Program-made: the position numbers and the translations under genes
Part shown: positions 17,318-25,497 of the stretch, one piece after another
How the letters are laid out: each line of letters begins with the position of its first letter
Numbering within the stretch: the stretch's first letter is position 1
NCBI GenBank assembly: GCA_937967805.1
Contig: CALBTC010000224.1
Location: forward strand, 1 to 34,546
DNA from: an uncultured Anaerolineaceae bacterium
Lineage (GTDB): Bacteria; Chloroflexota; Anaerolineae; Promineifilales; Promineifilaceae
Length of the DNA stretch: 34,546 bases
Direction: 5' to 3'
The notes under the pieces: generated by a model
Told to the model about the DNA's origin: nothing
Seen by the model: the letters and a program-made list of their open reading frames with translations, nothing else
Databases searched by the model: none

Positions 17318-18361
17318 TTAGGTAAAGAGCCGATACAGAACATCACCCGCTTTTTCAGTAATGCTATCCGGCACCGATTCATCCACAAACAGATCGGTCA
17401 GTTGGGGTAAAATCTGGCGCAGCTGCTTCTCCGTTGAAGATGGGGAGCCGTCTGGCATGTAACGCAGCATCGAAATCGTTTTTTCCTCTGTAGCAAACTT
17501 GCGCTTATATTGCAGCAGCCCCTCCTGGTCCCAATCACTAAGGCCAAAATCCAGAAAGCTGAGCCCCCGACTCTGCCCGTAGCGAATACCCTCCCATACC
17601 ACCAGATCGTTGGGGCGCAGGGCAATGGCGTCGGGGTTCGAGGCATTAAATTTGTAGTAAAGTCCATCTTGCCACTCCAGAAACAGCACCCCACCAATAA
17701 CTTCCTCTTCATGAACAGCCAGGATCAGGGTGCCTTTGCCTGGCGCAATGAACTGCTGCCAAATATTCTCAAAAAAGCGGTACGGTTGGGCCAATAACTT
17801 GTACTTATACTTGCGCACGCCCAAATGGAGATCAAAGAAAGCACGCAAATCATCTTTCTCCTGGGAAATCCGCACTGTAACGTCGCTGCGCTGCGCCTTT
17901 TTGATGGCTCGTCGGGCAGAACCGTGCAGTCCTTGCCAGATGTCGTCCTCATCCCGCTGCAAATCCACGCAATGCCATTTGGCCCGGCCGGCCAGGGTAA
18001 ATCGTTTGTCTTCCAGCGGCACCTGGTTGTGCAGGCAGCGCAGGCTGATGCGTTGGCGGCTATCCAGAAGCCTGTCCACCAGGCAGCGCCACTCATCCAG
18101 GTTGGCCACCAACGGATCGCAAAAATCGGAAAATGGCAGGCTGGCCATGCGCGGGTCCATCATATCGTTGATGGTGCAGTAGGCGACGCCAGACCTGGGT
18201 TGGTTTGCCTCATCAAGGAGAATGTGGGCGTGAATGCCAAACCCGTAGGTTTCATGCAGCACCCGCATCCATTCAGGTGAGTGAAACACGGTGCTGCGGT
18301 GCTGCTCGGTTAGCTGCTGCCAGAGAGGGTTGTTCAAGGGATTAACGGTTGCTATGTTCAT
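17318..18361 (-). CDS. FemAB-like GNAT acyltransferase
   Basis: This 347-residue protein resembles FemAB-related GNAT proteins that occur in exopolysaccharide loci. The N-terminal half (HSPEWMRVLHETYGFG, PFSDFCDPLV) and C-terminal half (ARRAIKKAQRSDVTV, then FLEWQDGLYYKFNASNPDA, RPNDLVVWEGIRYG and LDFGLSDWDQEGLLQYKRKF) are the usual double GNAT fold. Such enzymes transfer aminoacyl or other acyl groups to cell-wall or glycan acceptors; the donor and acceptor here are unknown. It lies 12 bases downstream of a sulfotransferase gene and begins with ATG after a weak AAGGCGG. It is more distant from the two FemXAB proteins upstream than they are from each other. Confidence 0.8.
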   Translation of the reverse strand: MNIATVNPLNNPLWQQLTEQHRSTVFHSPEWMRVLHETYGFGIHAHILLDEANQPRSGVAYCTINDMMDPRMASLPFSDFCDPLVANLDEWRCLVDRLLDSRQRISLRCLHNQVPLEDKRFTLAGRAKWHCVDLQRDEDDIWQGLHGSARRAIKKAQRSDVTVRISQEKDDLRAFFDLHLGVRKYKYKLLAQPYRFFENIWQQFIAPGKGTLILAVHEEEVIGGVLFLEWQDGLYYKFNASNPDAIALRPNDLVVWEGIRYGQSRGLSFLDFGLSDWDQEGLLQYKRKFATEEKTISMLRYMPDGSPSSTEKQLRQILPQLTDLFVDESVPDSITEKAGDVLYRLFT

Positions 18362-18373
18362 TTTTGGCCGCCT

Positions 18374-19312
18374 TTATGTTGTATGTTGATTGTAATAGCC
18401 GTACCGCAGCCGCAAGGGCCACGTTAAAGCGGATACGGCCAGTTTTTGCCGCAGGTCCATGTTGGTGCGCCAGCGATTATCCAGGCGCAGCGTGACCGGC
18501 CCTTTTTGGAAGCGAACTTCATTACCGAAGACGGAGTGATTGGTTTGGTTAAGATCAACGACATGGCTGGCAAGTAACGGCAGCGCACGGCCGCTTTCGC
18601 CCACCATCTCCAGAATAGAGGCCAGCGACGCCTGCGGATTTTCTATGAAATCCTCGTAACGGAGCCGTAAAAATTGTTTTGCCTGCGGGCGCATGAAAAG
18701 TTCGGCCGTTAAATTTCTGGCGTTCCACTGCATGGCGCTGCTGATTGGCTTTTTACGGACCATATAGATGCCCGGTTGGAACTCTTTCTTTTTTGACCAT
18801 GAGTAGGCAACGGCGGGCGAGTCTCGCATGTAATGCAGCACATAAAGCTCAATTTCCGGGATAAAGCGGAGCAAATAACCGTAAGACGGGTTCTTGGAAG
18901 AATCGACAATGACGCGGCTGCCGGAGATGGCCTGGATGGCCTGGTACAGTTTGGTGAGCTCGTTGAGATACGGCCGTAATCTCTCTATCTCCTTTTTGCG
19001 CCAGCCGGGTAAATAGGTAAACGGCAAATGCGGAATGCGAAAGCTCTCCGTTAACCTGTACATTTCTTGCACATCGATAGCGTCTGGACCGCCATAGGCG
19101 GTTGTCAGCACCTGCCGCCAAAAGGCGCAATCATGAAACGGATTGCCGCAGCCGCACAAGTAGTTTTTTATCGCGCCCCGCAGCCAAATTTCGCGCAGTT
19201 CACCCAGGGCACAAAAGCCATCTATTTGGCCCAGAATATTGTGCAGAATGGTGCTGCCGCTGCGGCCGTTGCCCGCAATGAATAAAACCTTCACCTTTTC
19301 ATCGTTCATCAT
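18374..19312 (-). CDS. Sulfotransferase (PAPS-dependent)
   Basis: This protein of about 312 residues is likely to transfer sulfate from PAPS to a glycan. The 5'-phosphosulfate-binding loop FIAGNGRSGST is near residues 12-22. A CGCG...C..FW cysteine cluster common in this subgroup is near 53-66, VDSSKNP is near 136, and the 3'-phosphate-binding part RDSPAVAYSW near 163-172. No signal peptide is visible, so it should act in the cytosol. The frame opens at a TTG (19315), but ATG codons at 19312 and 19309 sit behind GAGG, so I use 19312. The leader (GAG-TTTG-ATGATG) is like that of the other sulfotransferase gene at 33329. It lies between FemXAB and FemAB-like genes. Confidence 0.85.
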   Translation of the reverse strand: MMNDEKVKVLFIAGNGRSGSTILHNILGQIDGFCALGELREIWLRGAIKNYLCGCGNPFHDCAFWRQVLTTAYGGPDAIDVQEMYRLTESFRIPHLPFTYLPGWRKKEIERLRPYLNELTKLYQAIQAISGSRVIVDSSKNPSYGYLLRFIPEIELYVLHYMRDSPAVAYSWSKKKEFQPGIYMVRKKPISSAMQWNARNLTAELFMRPQAKQFLRLRYEDFIENPQASLASILEMVGESGRALPLLASHVVDLNQTNHSVFGNEVRFQKGPVTLRLDNRWRTNMDLRQKLAVSALTWPLRLRYGYYNQHTT

Positions 19313-19321
19313 CAAACCTCA

Positions 19322-20437
19322 CTAGTGCGTTCGAATCCACTTCCGCATGCGTTTGAATACGCGCCGGTTTTGTACTTTGGGAAACATCTCCGTGTAAATC
19401 CAACGGAAAAACGGATTGTAAAGATAATCATAAGCTTCAGAAAAAATAACCGCCTGACCCCCAAACCCCAATTTAAACGAGGTGACCGTCTGCTTTATCG
19501 CCTCGGGGATGGGCTCGTTGTTGAGCAAGGCTGTGGCAGCGGCCAGCTTGATGCCTTCAAAATCATAAAATCGGTACCCATGTTCTTTGGCCCACTTTAT
19601 GGCCGCCCACTGTAGCGCTTCGTTGGGCCGCCGCTTGCCATGACGGCCGTTCCACACGCTCATCTTGTTGATCACCGTATCGCCAAACGGAACAGCAAAT
19701 TGGCCGGAAACCATCTCACCCTTATATTCAGCAACAAACAACTGCGCGTGGCCATACGGCCGTAAAATCCGCCACATCTCCTTAAAATATGCTTTTGGAT
19801 ACGGAGCAAAGCCCTTCCTTTTGCCAGTGGCCGTCAGAATTTGGTGATAAACATCAAGGTCTTGTTCTGTACCTTCACGAACCGTAATGCCTTTGCGGCC
19901 GCTCAGCCTGATGTTGTATCGCGTCTTGCGGCTCATTCCAGCCATAATGGTTTCAATGTCCGGGGACAGGTCCAGCACCAGCGTAGCTCGGGGAGCAACC
20001 TCCAGTGACGACGGTCGAAATCCTTTTTTCAGCAAGCATTGGGTCAACTCGTTGTCTCCCGTGCCAGGTTGGACAATTAGATGCTGAACGCGATGTTTGC
20101 GGGCAAGCCGCTGTAACTCGGTGATCATTAGCATTGTCAGCTCCGGGTCTTTAACCGAAAACAACGGCCCCTTGGCAACAAAACCAACCTTGCCAATAAC
20201 GGGCAGCGAACGTAACAAAATTTGCGCGCCAGCTATAATATGATTTTCCTGCATGGCCACCAGGCGCATGGGTTGCCACCCCATCATTTCCTTTAACTGT
20301 GCCCATAAGCCGGTCTGAACATGGTGGCCGCCTGGCGTTGCCGCCAGAAAGGCATCCCAGACATCGGCTTCTACTGCCTGTGAGATGCGCAGCCAGTACC
20401 CCTGGTCTGCACCTGGGGCTGATCTTATTGCTATCAT
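19322..20437 (-). CDS. FemXAB-family aminoacyltransferase, copy 1
   Basis: This 371-residue protein belongs to the FemX/FemA/FemB family, which adds amino acids from aminoacyl-tRNA to lipid II peptide bridges. Conserved parts include GLWAQLKEMMGWQP, VGFVAKGPLF, RKTRYNIRLSGRKGI, WNGRHGKRRPNEALQWAAI and SFKLGFGGQ. GGAG lies ten bases before the ATG. It is clearly a paralogue of the next gene upstream (20479), since the C-terminal segments align almost without gaps (SFKLGFGGQ versus YFKLGFGGQ, YLYNPFFRWIYT versus YLYNPAFRYVYT). Its place in a glycan locus leaves open whether it modifies peptidoglycan or the exopolysaccharide. Confidence 0.87.
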   Translation of the reverse strand: MIAIRSAPGADQGYWLRISQAVEADVWDAFLAATPGGHHVQTGLWAQLKEMMGWQPMRLVAMQENHIIAGAQILLRSLPVIGKVGFVAKGPLFSVKDPELTMLMITELQRLARKHRVQHLIVQPGTGDNELTQCLLKKGFRPSSLEVAPRATLVLDLSPDIETIMAGMSRKTRYNIRLSGRKGITVREGTEQDLDVYHQILTATGKRKGFAPYPKAYFKEMWRILRPYGHAQLFVAEYKGEMVSGQFAVPFGDTVINKMSVWNGRHGKRRPNEALQWAAIKWAKEHGYRFYDFEGIKLAAATALLNNEPIPEAIKQTVTSFKLGFGGQAVIFSEAYDYLYNPFFRWIYTEMFPKVQNRRVFKRMRKWIRTH

Positions 20438-20478
20438 CTTGATAAAACTCCAATCATCCCGGCTTACAAGGAGCGTTG

Positions 20479-21618
20479 TTAGCTCAATCGTAGTCGGGTG
20501 ATAAGTTTCTTGGTGATTGGCCAGCGGGCCAACTTGGGGAACAGTGACGTATAAACATAACGAAAAGCGGGATTGTAAAGGTAAACGGCCGCTTCAGGAA
20601 AAAGCAGAGGCTGACCACCAAACCCCAGCTTAAAATAACTGGCCGACTTTTTAACCGATTCCGGTATGGGTTGATCATTGGCCAATGCTTCGGCCGCTTC
20701 CCATTTCACCCCATCATGGTCAAACCAATGGTACCCTTGGGATTTGCCCCATTGCATCACCGCCCAGATCAAGCCTTCATTGGGTGACCGCTTGCGCTGT
20801 GCACCCGACCAGCCAAACCGCTTGCCCCATACAACTTTGCCAAAGCCCACCGCCAACATTGCCGAGACGGGTTCATCTTCGTATTCACTTATGAGCAGTA
20901 CGCCCTGGCCCGATGGGGCAAAAAGCCGCCACATGTGGGCATAATATTCTTCCGAGGCGGTGGAGAAACCCTGCCGCTCGCTGCTGGCGGCGTGAAGCTG
21001 CATAAAAATGCCCAAATCGGCTTCGCTGCCTTGTCGTACAACCATGCCTTTGCGCTCGCTGCGGCGCACGCTGGCGCGCGTGCTGCTGCGCATTTGCGCT
21101 AAAATCTCATCTTCGCTGGGCCGCAGATCAATCCGCATCGTGCTCCGCGGAGCTATTTTTACCTGCGTGGGCTGAAACTGGCTGGCGGGCAGGCGCTGGG
21201 CTACTGCTTCACGTTGCTCTGGCGGCTGCACGATCAGCAGCTGCAACCGCTGGGCACGGGCCACGGCTTGCAATTTTTCCAAAACCAATTGGACTAACCC
21301 CGGATCGTCGGACGACAAGAGTGGGCCGCGCGGCACGTAGGCTATTTTGCCCAGGGGGAATGGCAAGGCACGTAAAAGCAGTTGTGCACCGGCCACGATA
21401 CGGCCGTCTCGCTCTACCACCAAACGTCGCACCTGCCAGCCTGCTTTTTGCTTTAACTCGGCCCACCTGCTGCTCTGCAACAAATCGCCCGCTTCCGTCC
21501 GCGTTAAAAATGCGTCCCACGCCTCATCTTTCGTGGTAGATGAAAGCCGCGTTTGGTAAGCACCAGCGTGGCCTATAGAAGAATTTGACTGTTTGGGTAA
21601 TGTGATGATTTCTTCCAT
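20479..21618 (-). CDS. FemXAB-family aminoacyltransferase, copy 2
   Basis: This 379-residue FemXAB protein is the tandem paralogue of the gene at 19322. Conserved parts include SSRWAELKQKAGWQ, IAYVPRGPLL, STRASVRRSERKGMVV, NEGLIWAVMQWGKSQGY and FKLGFGGQP. The frame is open 24 codons further upstream to a TTG at 21690, but that leader has no ribosome binding site and runs through a hairpin (CCCGGAAAC at 21642-21650 with GTTTCCGGG at 21679-21687). The ATG at 21618 has GAGG five bases upstream, so I start there. It is probably cotranscribed with copy 1, 41 bases downstream. Confidence 0.87.
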   Translation of the reverse strand: MEEIITLPKQSNSSIGHAGAYQTRLSSTTKDEAWDAFLTRTEAGDLLQSSRWAELKQKAGWQVRRLVVERDGRIVAGAQLLLRALPFPLGKIAYVPRGPLLSSDDPGLVQLVLEKLQAVARAQRLQLLIVQPPEQREAVAQRLPASQFQPTQVKIAPRSTMRIDLRPSEDEILAQMRSSTRASVRRSERKGMVVRQGSEADLGIFMQLHAASSERQGFSTASEEYYAHMWRLFAPSGQGVLLISEYEDEPVSAMLAVGFGKVVWGKRFGWSGAQRKRSPNEGLIWAVMQWGKSQGYHWFDHDGVKWEAAEALANDQPIPESVKKSASYFKLGFGGQPLLFPEAAVYLYNPAFRYVYTSLFPKLARWPITKKLITRLRLS

Positions 21619-21697
21619 TTTTACCTCGTTTCCTGAATTTCCCCGGAAACTTTCAGGTAGGCACACCGCCTCGAATGTGTTTCCGGGCAAATGGTGA

Positions 21698-22900
21698 CTA
21701 ATCTACATTCTGTTGATCAATAAGCGCCACATAATTCGCCGCCACATTCTCCCAACTGTACTGCTCATTAAACCGGTCAGCGTTTTGGGACAACGCTTCA
21801 AGTCGGGCCTTGTCCTGGCCAAGTTCGAGAATGCAGCGCGTCAGGTCATCCACATCGTTTGGTGTGAAGAACTGCACCATCTGGTCATCAAAGTAGGTGG
21901 TGATGGTTGGCGTGCGGGCGGCAATGACCGGCGTGCCCACGGCGACGTACTCCATCAGCTTGGTTGGCAGCAGGCCATCGGTGAAGATGTTGCTGCGATT
22001 GGGCACAATGCCCACATCAGCTTTTTGCAGCAGCGACGGCAGTTCATTAGCGGGCAGCAGCGTGGGGCTGATTTCGACGTGCTCCGCCAGGTCGAGCTCT
22101 GCGGCAAGCTGCACCAGTTCATCCCGGTATTCGCCGCCGCCAAGCAGGGTGGCGTGTATGTTGGGTAGAGACGGCCGTACCCGTTCCACCGCCCGCAAAA
22201 TCAAATCAACCCCATACCGGTGAGCAAACGTGCCGTGGTAAATGAGGTGTAAGCCGTGGCCGTTTGTGGGGGGAGACGGCCGTTTCCCATTCCGCTTAAA
22301 AATGCGCGGGTCGGCCACGTTCATGACGACACTTACTTTTTCGGCGGGAACGCCACGCTCAATCAACGTCTGCCGCCAGCTTTCTGTCACCGTAATAACA
22401 TGGTCGGCAAACCAGCACGAGATCCGCTCCTGCCAGAAAACCAGCCGCACCGGCCAGCTTTGCATCCTGCTGTCGAACCTGGAGGCAAAAAATTCCGGCA
22501 TCAAATCATGCAAATCCAAAACCAACCGTGCGCCGGTCAGCTTGGGCACCAGCCCGGCAAAAACCAGAAAATCGGGCAAATTGTGAATCTGAACCGTGCC
22601 ATACTGCCGGCGCAGGTGCAAAACAGTCACCCGCACCGCCGCCAGAATCAAAAACGCCAAATATTCCAAAAGCTGCACCAACAGGCCAACCCCTTTGTGC
22701 CGCCGCACCGGCAGCCGGTAAATCTGCACGCCGTCTTCTACGGCCCTAGGGGCTTCACCCTGTTCTCGCAGACAAATCACGTCTACGGCATACCCGGCAT
22801 CGATCAGTGCCAGCGCCTCCCGCTGCACGCGCGTTTCGCCCACGGGGTAGTAGGCATGCACAATCATGCAGTGTCGTTTTTGCCTGTTTTTGGTACTCAT
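21698..22900 (-). CDS. Glycosyltransferase family 4-like
   Basis: This 400-residue GT-B glycosyltransferase has an N-terminal acceptor domain (MIVHAYYPVGETRVQREALA, VLDLHDLMPEFF) and a C-terminal nucleotide-sugar domain (HLIYHGTFAHRYGVDLILRA, ATLLGGGEY, then LPTKLMEYVAVGTPVIAA, with the E of the EX7E-type motif). It probably adds a sugar to the growing exopolysaccharide repeat unit on the cytosolic face. The frame is open to 22963, but those 21 extra codons translate an intergenic CACAGAG repeat. The ATG at 22900 has AAGGAGG six bases upstream and is the better start. Confidence 0.88.
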   Translation of the reverse strand: MSTKNRQKRHCMIVHAYYPVGETRVQREALALIDAGYAVDVICLREQGEAPRAVEDGVQIYRLPVRRHKGVGLLVQLLEYLAFLILAAVRVTVLHLRRQYGTVQIHNLPDFLVFAGLVPKLTGARLVLDLHDLMPEFFASRFDSRMQSWPVRLVFWQERISCWFADHVITVTESWRQTLIERGVPAEKVSVVMNVADPRIFKRNGKRPSPPTNGHGLHLIYHGTFAHRYGVDLILRAVERVRPSLPNIHATLLGGGEYRDELVQLAAELDLAEHVEISPTLLPANELPSLLQKADVGIVPNRSNIFTDGLLPTKLMEYVAVGTPVIAARTPTITTYFDDQMVQFFTPNDVDDLTRCILELGQDKARLEALSQNADRFNEQYSWENVAANYVALIDQQNVD

Positions 22901-22933
22901 AACCTGCCTCCTTAAAACAAAAAGCGGAACACA

Positions 22934-23012
22934 GAGCCGCACAGAGAAGTCACAGAGTGACACAGAGGAAAGGGAGTAAAATAATCTGCGAAATCTGCGA
23001 AATCTGTGGCTA
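22934..23012. repeat. Intergenic CACAGAG / AATCTGCG repeat, site 1
   Basis: The gap between two glycan genes contains repeated CACAGAG words (22937, 22947, 22960, 22971 region) followed by two direct AAATCTGCG copies and one AAATCTGTG. The same two-part build recurs at 24361-24430, 26764-26875 and 33349-33400. It also explains a false N-terminal extension of the glycosyltransferase gene. Confidence 0.6.
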
Positions 23013-23018
23013 TTTCTT

Positions 23019-24338
23019 TTACCAGCAGATGCCGTTGTACTGGCCGTTTAACCGGTCGGTATTCTCGCCAATTCGTATCAGGTCGATGACAATTTGCTCC
23101 GGCTGCACCTGGTCCAGCGCCTGCCGGAATTCGGGCGCGCCGTTGCCTATCACCACCACATCACAATCAGCCAGCACCTCCTCAATGGAATCGCACATCA
23201 GCGAGGCGATGTGGGGAATTTCTTTCTCGATGTAAGCGCGATTAGCCCCTTGCAGATTGGCCAGCGACACGTTCCGGTCGTAGACGCGCAGGTTGTACCC
23301 CTTGCCAATCAGCCGCTCCACCAGCTCCACCATCGGGCTTTCGCGCAGATCGTCGGTGCCCGCCTTGAAGCTGAAGCCCAGCACCCCAACCCGCTTTTGC
23401 CGGGTGCGCCGGATGAGCTGATATGCTTTGTCGATTTGCTGCCGGTTGCTGCGCAAAACGGAGTGCAGCACCGGCGGTTCCTGGTCTAGCTGGCGGGCAT
23501 GGTACAGCAGCGCCCGCAAATCCTTGGGCAGGCAGGAACCGCCAAAGGCAAAGCCAGGCTTCAAATAGTAGGGAGAAATGTTGAGCTTGGTGTCCTGGCA
23601 AAAAATATCCATCACCTGGTGGCTGTCGATGTTTTGCTGCTTGCAAATGTTGCCAATCTCGTTGGCAAAGGTGACCTTGAGCGCATGGAAGGCGTTGCAG
23701 GCGTATTTGACCATCTCGGCGACCTTGATAGGTACGGTAAGCAGCGGCGCATCGATCATAGTGTACAGGTCGCTGGCGGCGGCGGCAGCACGCTCGTCAT
23801 CGCTGCCAATCACGGTAAACGGCGGATCGTAAAAATCGTTGATGGAACTGCCCTCGCGCAAGAACTCCGGGTTGAAGCAGACGCCAAAGTCACGCCCGGC
23901 CTGTTTGCCCGACGCTGCTTCAAGTATGGGAATGACCAGATCTTCGGTGCTGCCGGGCAGCATGGTGCTGCGGGCGATAACGACGTGGTAGGCAGTTTTG
24001 TCCGCCAGCGCCGCGCCAATTTGCCGGCAAACGCGCTGCACGTAGCCCAGGTTCAGGCTGCCGTTGGGGTGACTCGGGGTACCCACGCAAATGATGGAGA
24101 GGTCGGTGTCGAAAACGGCCGTACGCCCATCCACCGTCGCGCAAATCTGCCCGGCCTCTACCCCTTTCTGCATCAATTCCGGCAAACCAGCCTCGATGAT
24201 AGGGCTGCGCCCCGCGTTGATCATCTCTACCTTTGTGGGATTCACGTCCACGCCGATGACCCGGTGCCCGTTATCTGCCAGCGTCGCGGCGGAAACCGCC
24301 CCGACGTAGCCTAAGCCAAAAATGCTGATGTTTGCCAT
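23019..24338 (-). CDS. AlgD-like nucleotide-sugar 6-dehydrogenase
   Basis: This 439-residue enzyme oxidises an NDP-hexose (GDP-mannose or UDP-glucose) to its uronic acid with two NAD+. It has an N-terminal Rossmann motif (IFGLGYVGAVSAATLADNGH), the central helix, and the catalytic cysteine in GGSCLPKDLRAL. A second Rossmann-like part (RVGVLGFSFKAGTDDLRESP) follows. The start, with SPIIEAGLPEL and FNPEFLREGSSINDFYDPP, is closer in my reading to GDP-mannose dehydrogenase AlgD than to UDP-glucose dehydrogenase, so the product may be GDP-mannuronate. AAAGGAG precedes the ATG by ten bases. It supplies the acidic sugar for this locus. Confidence 0.9.
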   Translation of the reverse strand: MANISIFGLGYVGAVSAATLADNGHRVIGVDVNPTKVEMINAGRSPIIEAGLPELMQKGVEAGQICATVDGRTAVFDTDLSIICVGTPSHPNGSLNLGYVQRVCRQIGAALADKTAYHVVIARSTMLPGSTEDLVIPILEAASGKQAGRDFGVCFNPEFLREGSSINDFYDPPFTVIGSDDERAAAAASDLYTMIDAPLLTVPIKVAEMVKYACNAFHALKVTFANEIGNICKQQNIDSHQVMDIFCQDTKLNISPYYLKPGFAFGGSCLPKDLRALLYHARQLDQEPPVLHSVLRSNRQQIDKAYQLIRRTRQKRVGVLGFSFKAGTDDLRESPMVELVERLIGKGYNLRVYDRNVSLANLQGANRAYIEKEIPHIASLMCDSIEEVLADCDVVVIGNGAPEFRQALDQVQPEQIVIDLIRIGENTDRLNGQYNGICW

Positions 24339-24361
24339 GTTACATTTCTCCTTTGAGAATG

Positions 24362-24430
24362 GGACACAGATTTACGCAGATAAACACAGATTAATATTTT
24401 ATCTGTATCCATCTGTGTTTATCTGTGTCC
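24362..24430. repeat. Long dyad of ACACAGAT words, site 2
   Basis: GGACACAGAT (24362-24371) and AAACACAGAT (24382-24391) pair with ATCTGTGTTT (24411-24420) and ATCTGTGTCC (24421-24430). This is a 20-pair stem with a ten-base bulge (TTACGCAGAT, itself another word of the repeat). It lies 24 bases before the dehydrogenase start, in a 134-base gap that otherwise looks empty. It could terminate or attenuate transcription. The words relate it to the CGCAGAG/AATCTGCG family. Confidence 0.6.
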
Positions 24431-24472
24431 TTTTCTGTGATGCGTCCAGTCCTTAAGTTTTCTGGCTAATGG

Positions 24473-25495
24473 TTAGCTTAACGATTGTTGAATCAATTTT
24501 GTGAGCAGCGTGATTTTGTTGTGCCACTCTTGCTGCTGCTCGGCCTGTAGCTGCTTGATGCCGGTTTGGTAACGGCCGTATTCCTCCATCATCTCCTGTA
24601 CGCCCTGGCCAATGCCTGTCGTGGTGTTATCAACATGCACCGTGCCCTTGTTGAAGTAGGTGCGCAGCAGCGGCCAGTCCGAGGTGATGATCGGTTTGCC
24701 CAGCGACAGCGCCTCGCAGGCGCCACGCTGCATCGTGTGGTTGCGCGTCGTCAGGCACATCACCGCCTGACTGCCGTCCAGCATGGCGTAATATTCTTCG
24801 TTAGGCAGAAAGCCGGTGAAGTGAACGTTCGGCGGCACCGGGCCGGGGATGGGCTGATCGTCACTGCGCTTTTTGCCGGTGACGTAAAAATGCACCTCTT
24901 CCAGCCCGGCGGCGGCGGCCAGTACTTCGGCCAGCGGTTCGTCGGCGGCAAAGGTATTGACGACTACCACGTTAAAGTCGCCGTTGAAGGCATATGCTCC
25001 GGACTTAGGAAACGTGGTGGGAATGTCGCGCAGGACAAAGGCGTGGCCGCCCCAACGGTTAATTTGCGCCTGAAAATGCTCATTGGTAACGATGGTGGTC
25101 ACCGCCTGGCGGGCCAAAAAGCGGTACAGCCATTGCGGGCGCGTCCAGTACGGTGCCTGCATCGCGTCGCTGTGGGCGTCTACGACAAAACGGCCGTTCA
25201 TCACCAGGCAGTACAAATAGACAAAAAAGACGGCAAAGCTGGGCGGACTCTGCACAAACACGATCTTGGGCCGCTGCCGGAACAGCAGCCAGAGCGTTTT
25301 GATTGCCTGGTAACTGTATTTGTAGGGTGCCGCCAGCAGGCCGCGCCGCTTGGTGGCGTGGACAAAGTGCAGCGCGTCAATGCCCAGCTTGCGGGCAAAA
25401 ACCTGGCTGCGCGGGCCGTGGCTGGGCGGTCCCCAAACCAAAAATAGGGCCTGTTCGCTAAGGGGTGCAAATTGTTCAACTGTTTGAGCTAGCAT
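24473..25495 (-). CDS. Glycosyltransferase (GT-B fold)
   Basis: This 340-residue protein resembles family 4-like glycosyltransferases. The N-terminal domain has VWGPPSHGPRSQVFARKLG, PKIVFVQSPPSFAVFF and FVVDAHSDAMQ; the C-terminal domain has VHFYVTGKK, NVHFTGFLPNEEYYAML, then TMQRGACEALSLGKPIITSD, where the conserved Glu sits. It probably works in the cytosol on lipid-linked repeat units. It starts two bases after the stop of the upstream glycosyltransferase gene and has no clear ribosome binding site, so translation is likely coupled. Confidence 0.82.
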   Translation of the reverse strand: MLAQTVEQFAPLSEQALFLVWGPPSHGPRSQVFARKLGIDALHFVHATKRRGLLAAPYKYSYQAIKTLWLLFRQRPKIVFVQSPPSFAVFFVYLYCLVMNGRFVVDAHSDAMQAPYWTRPQWLYRFLARQAVTTIVTNEHFQAQINRWGGHAFVLRDIPTTFPKSGAYAFNGDFNVVVVNTFAADEPLAEVLAAAAGLEEVHFYVTGKKRSDDQPIPGPVPPNVHFTGFLPNEEYYAMLDGSQAVMCLTTRNHTMQRGACEALSLGKPIITSDWPLLRTYFNKGTVHVDNTTTGIGQGVQEMMEEYGRYQTGIKQLQAEQQQEWHNKITLLTKLIQQSLS

Positions 25496-25497
25496 AA

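Noticed and set aside
22901..22963. N-terminal extension of the glycosyltransferase (MSLCDFSVRLC...)
   Set aside because: These codons are the translation of the CACAGAG intergenic repeat; the ATG at 22900 has a near-perfect ribosome binding site.
22242..24314. Long open frames on the plus strand opposite the glycosyltransferase and dehydrogenase genes
   Set aside because: They are antisense shadows of clearly recognisable enzymes, rich in His, Gln and Arg, without ribosome binding sites or known motifs.
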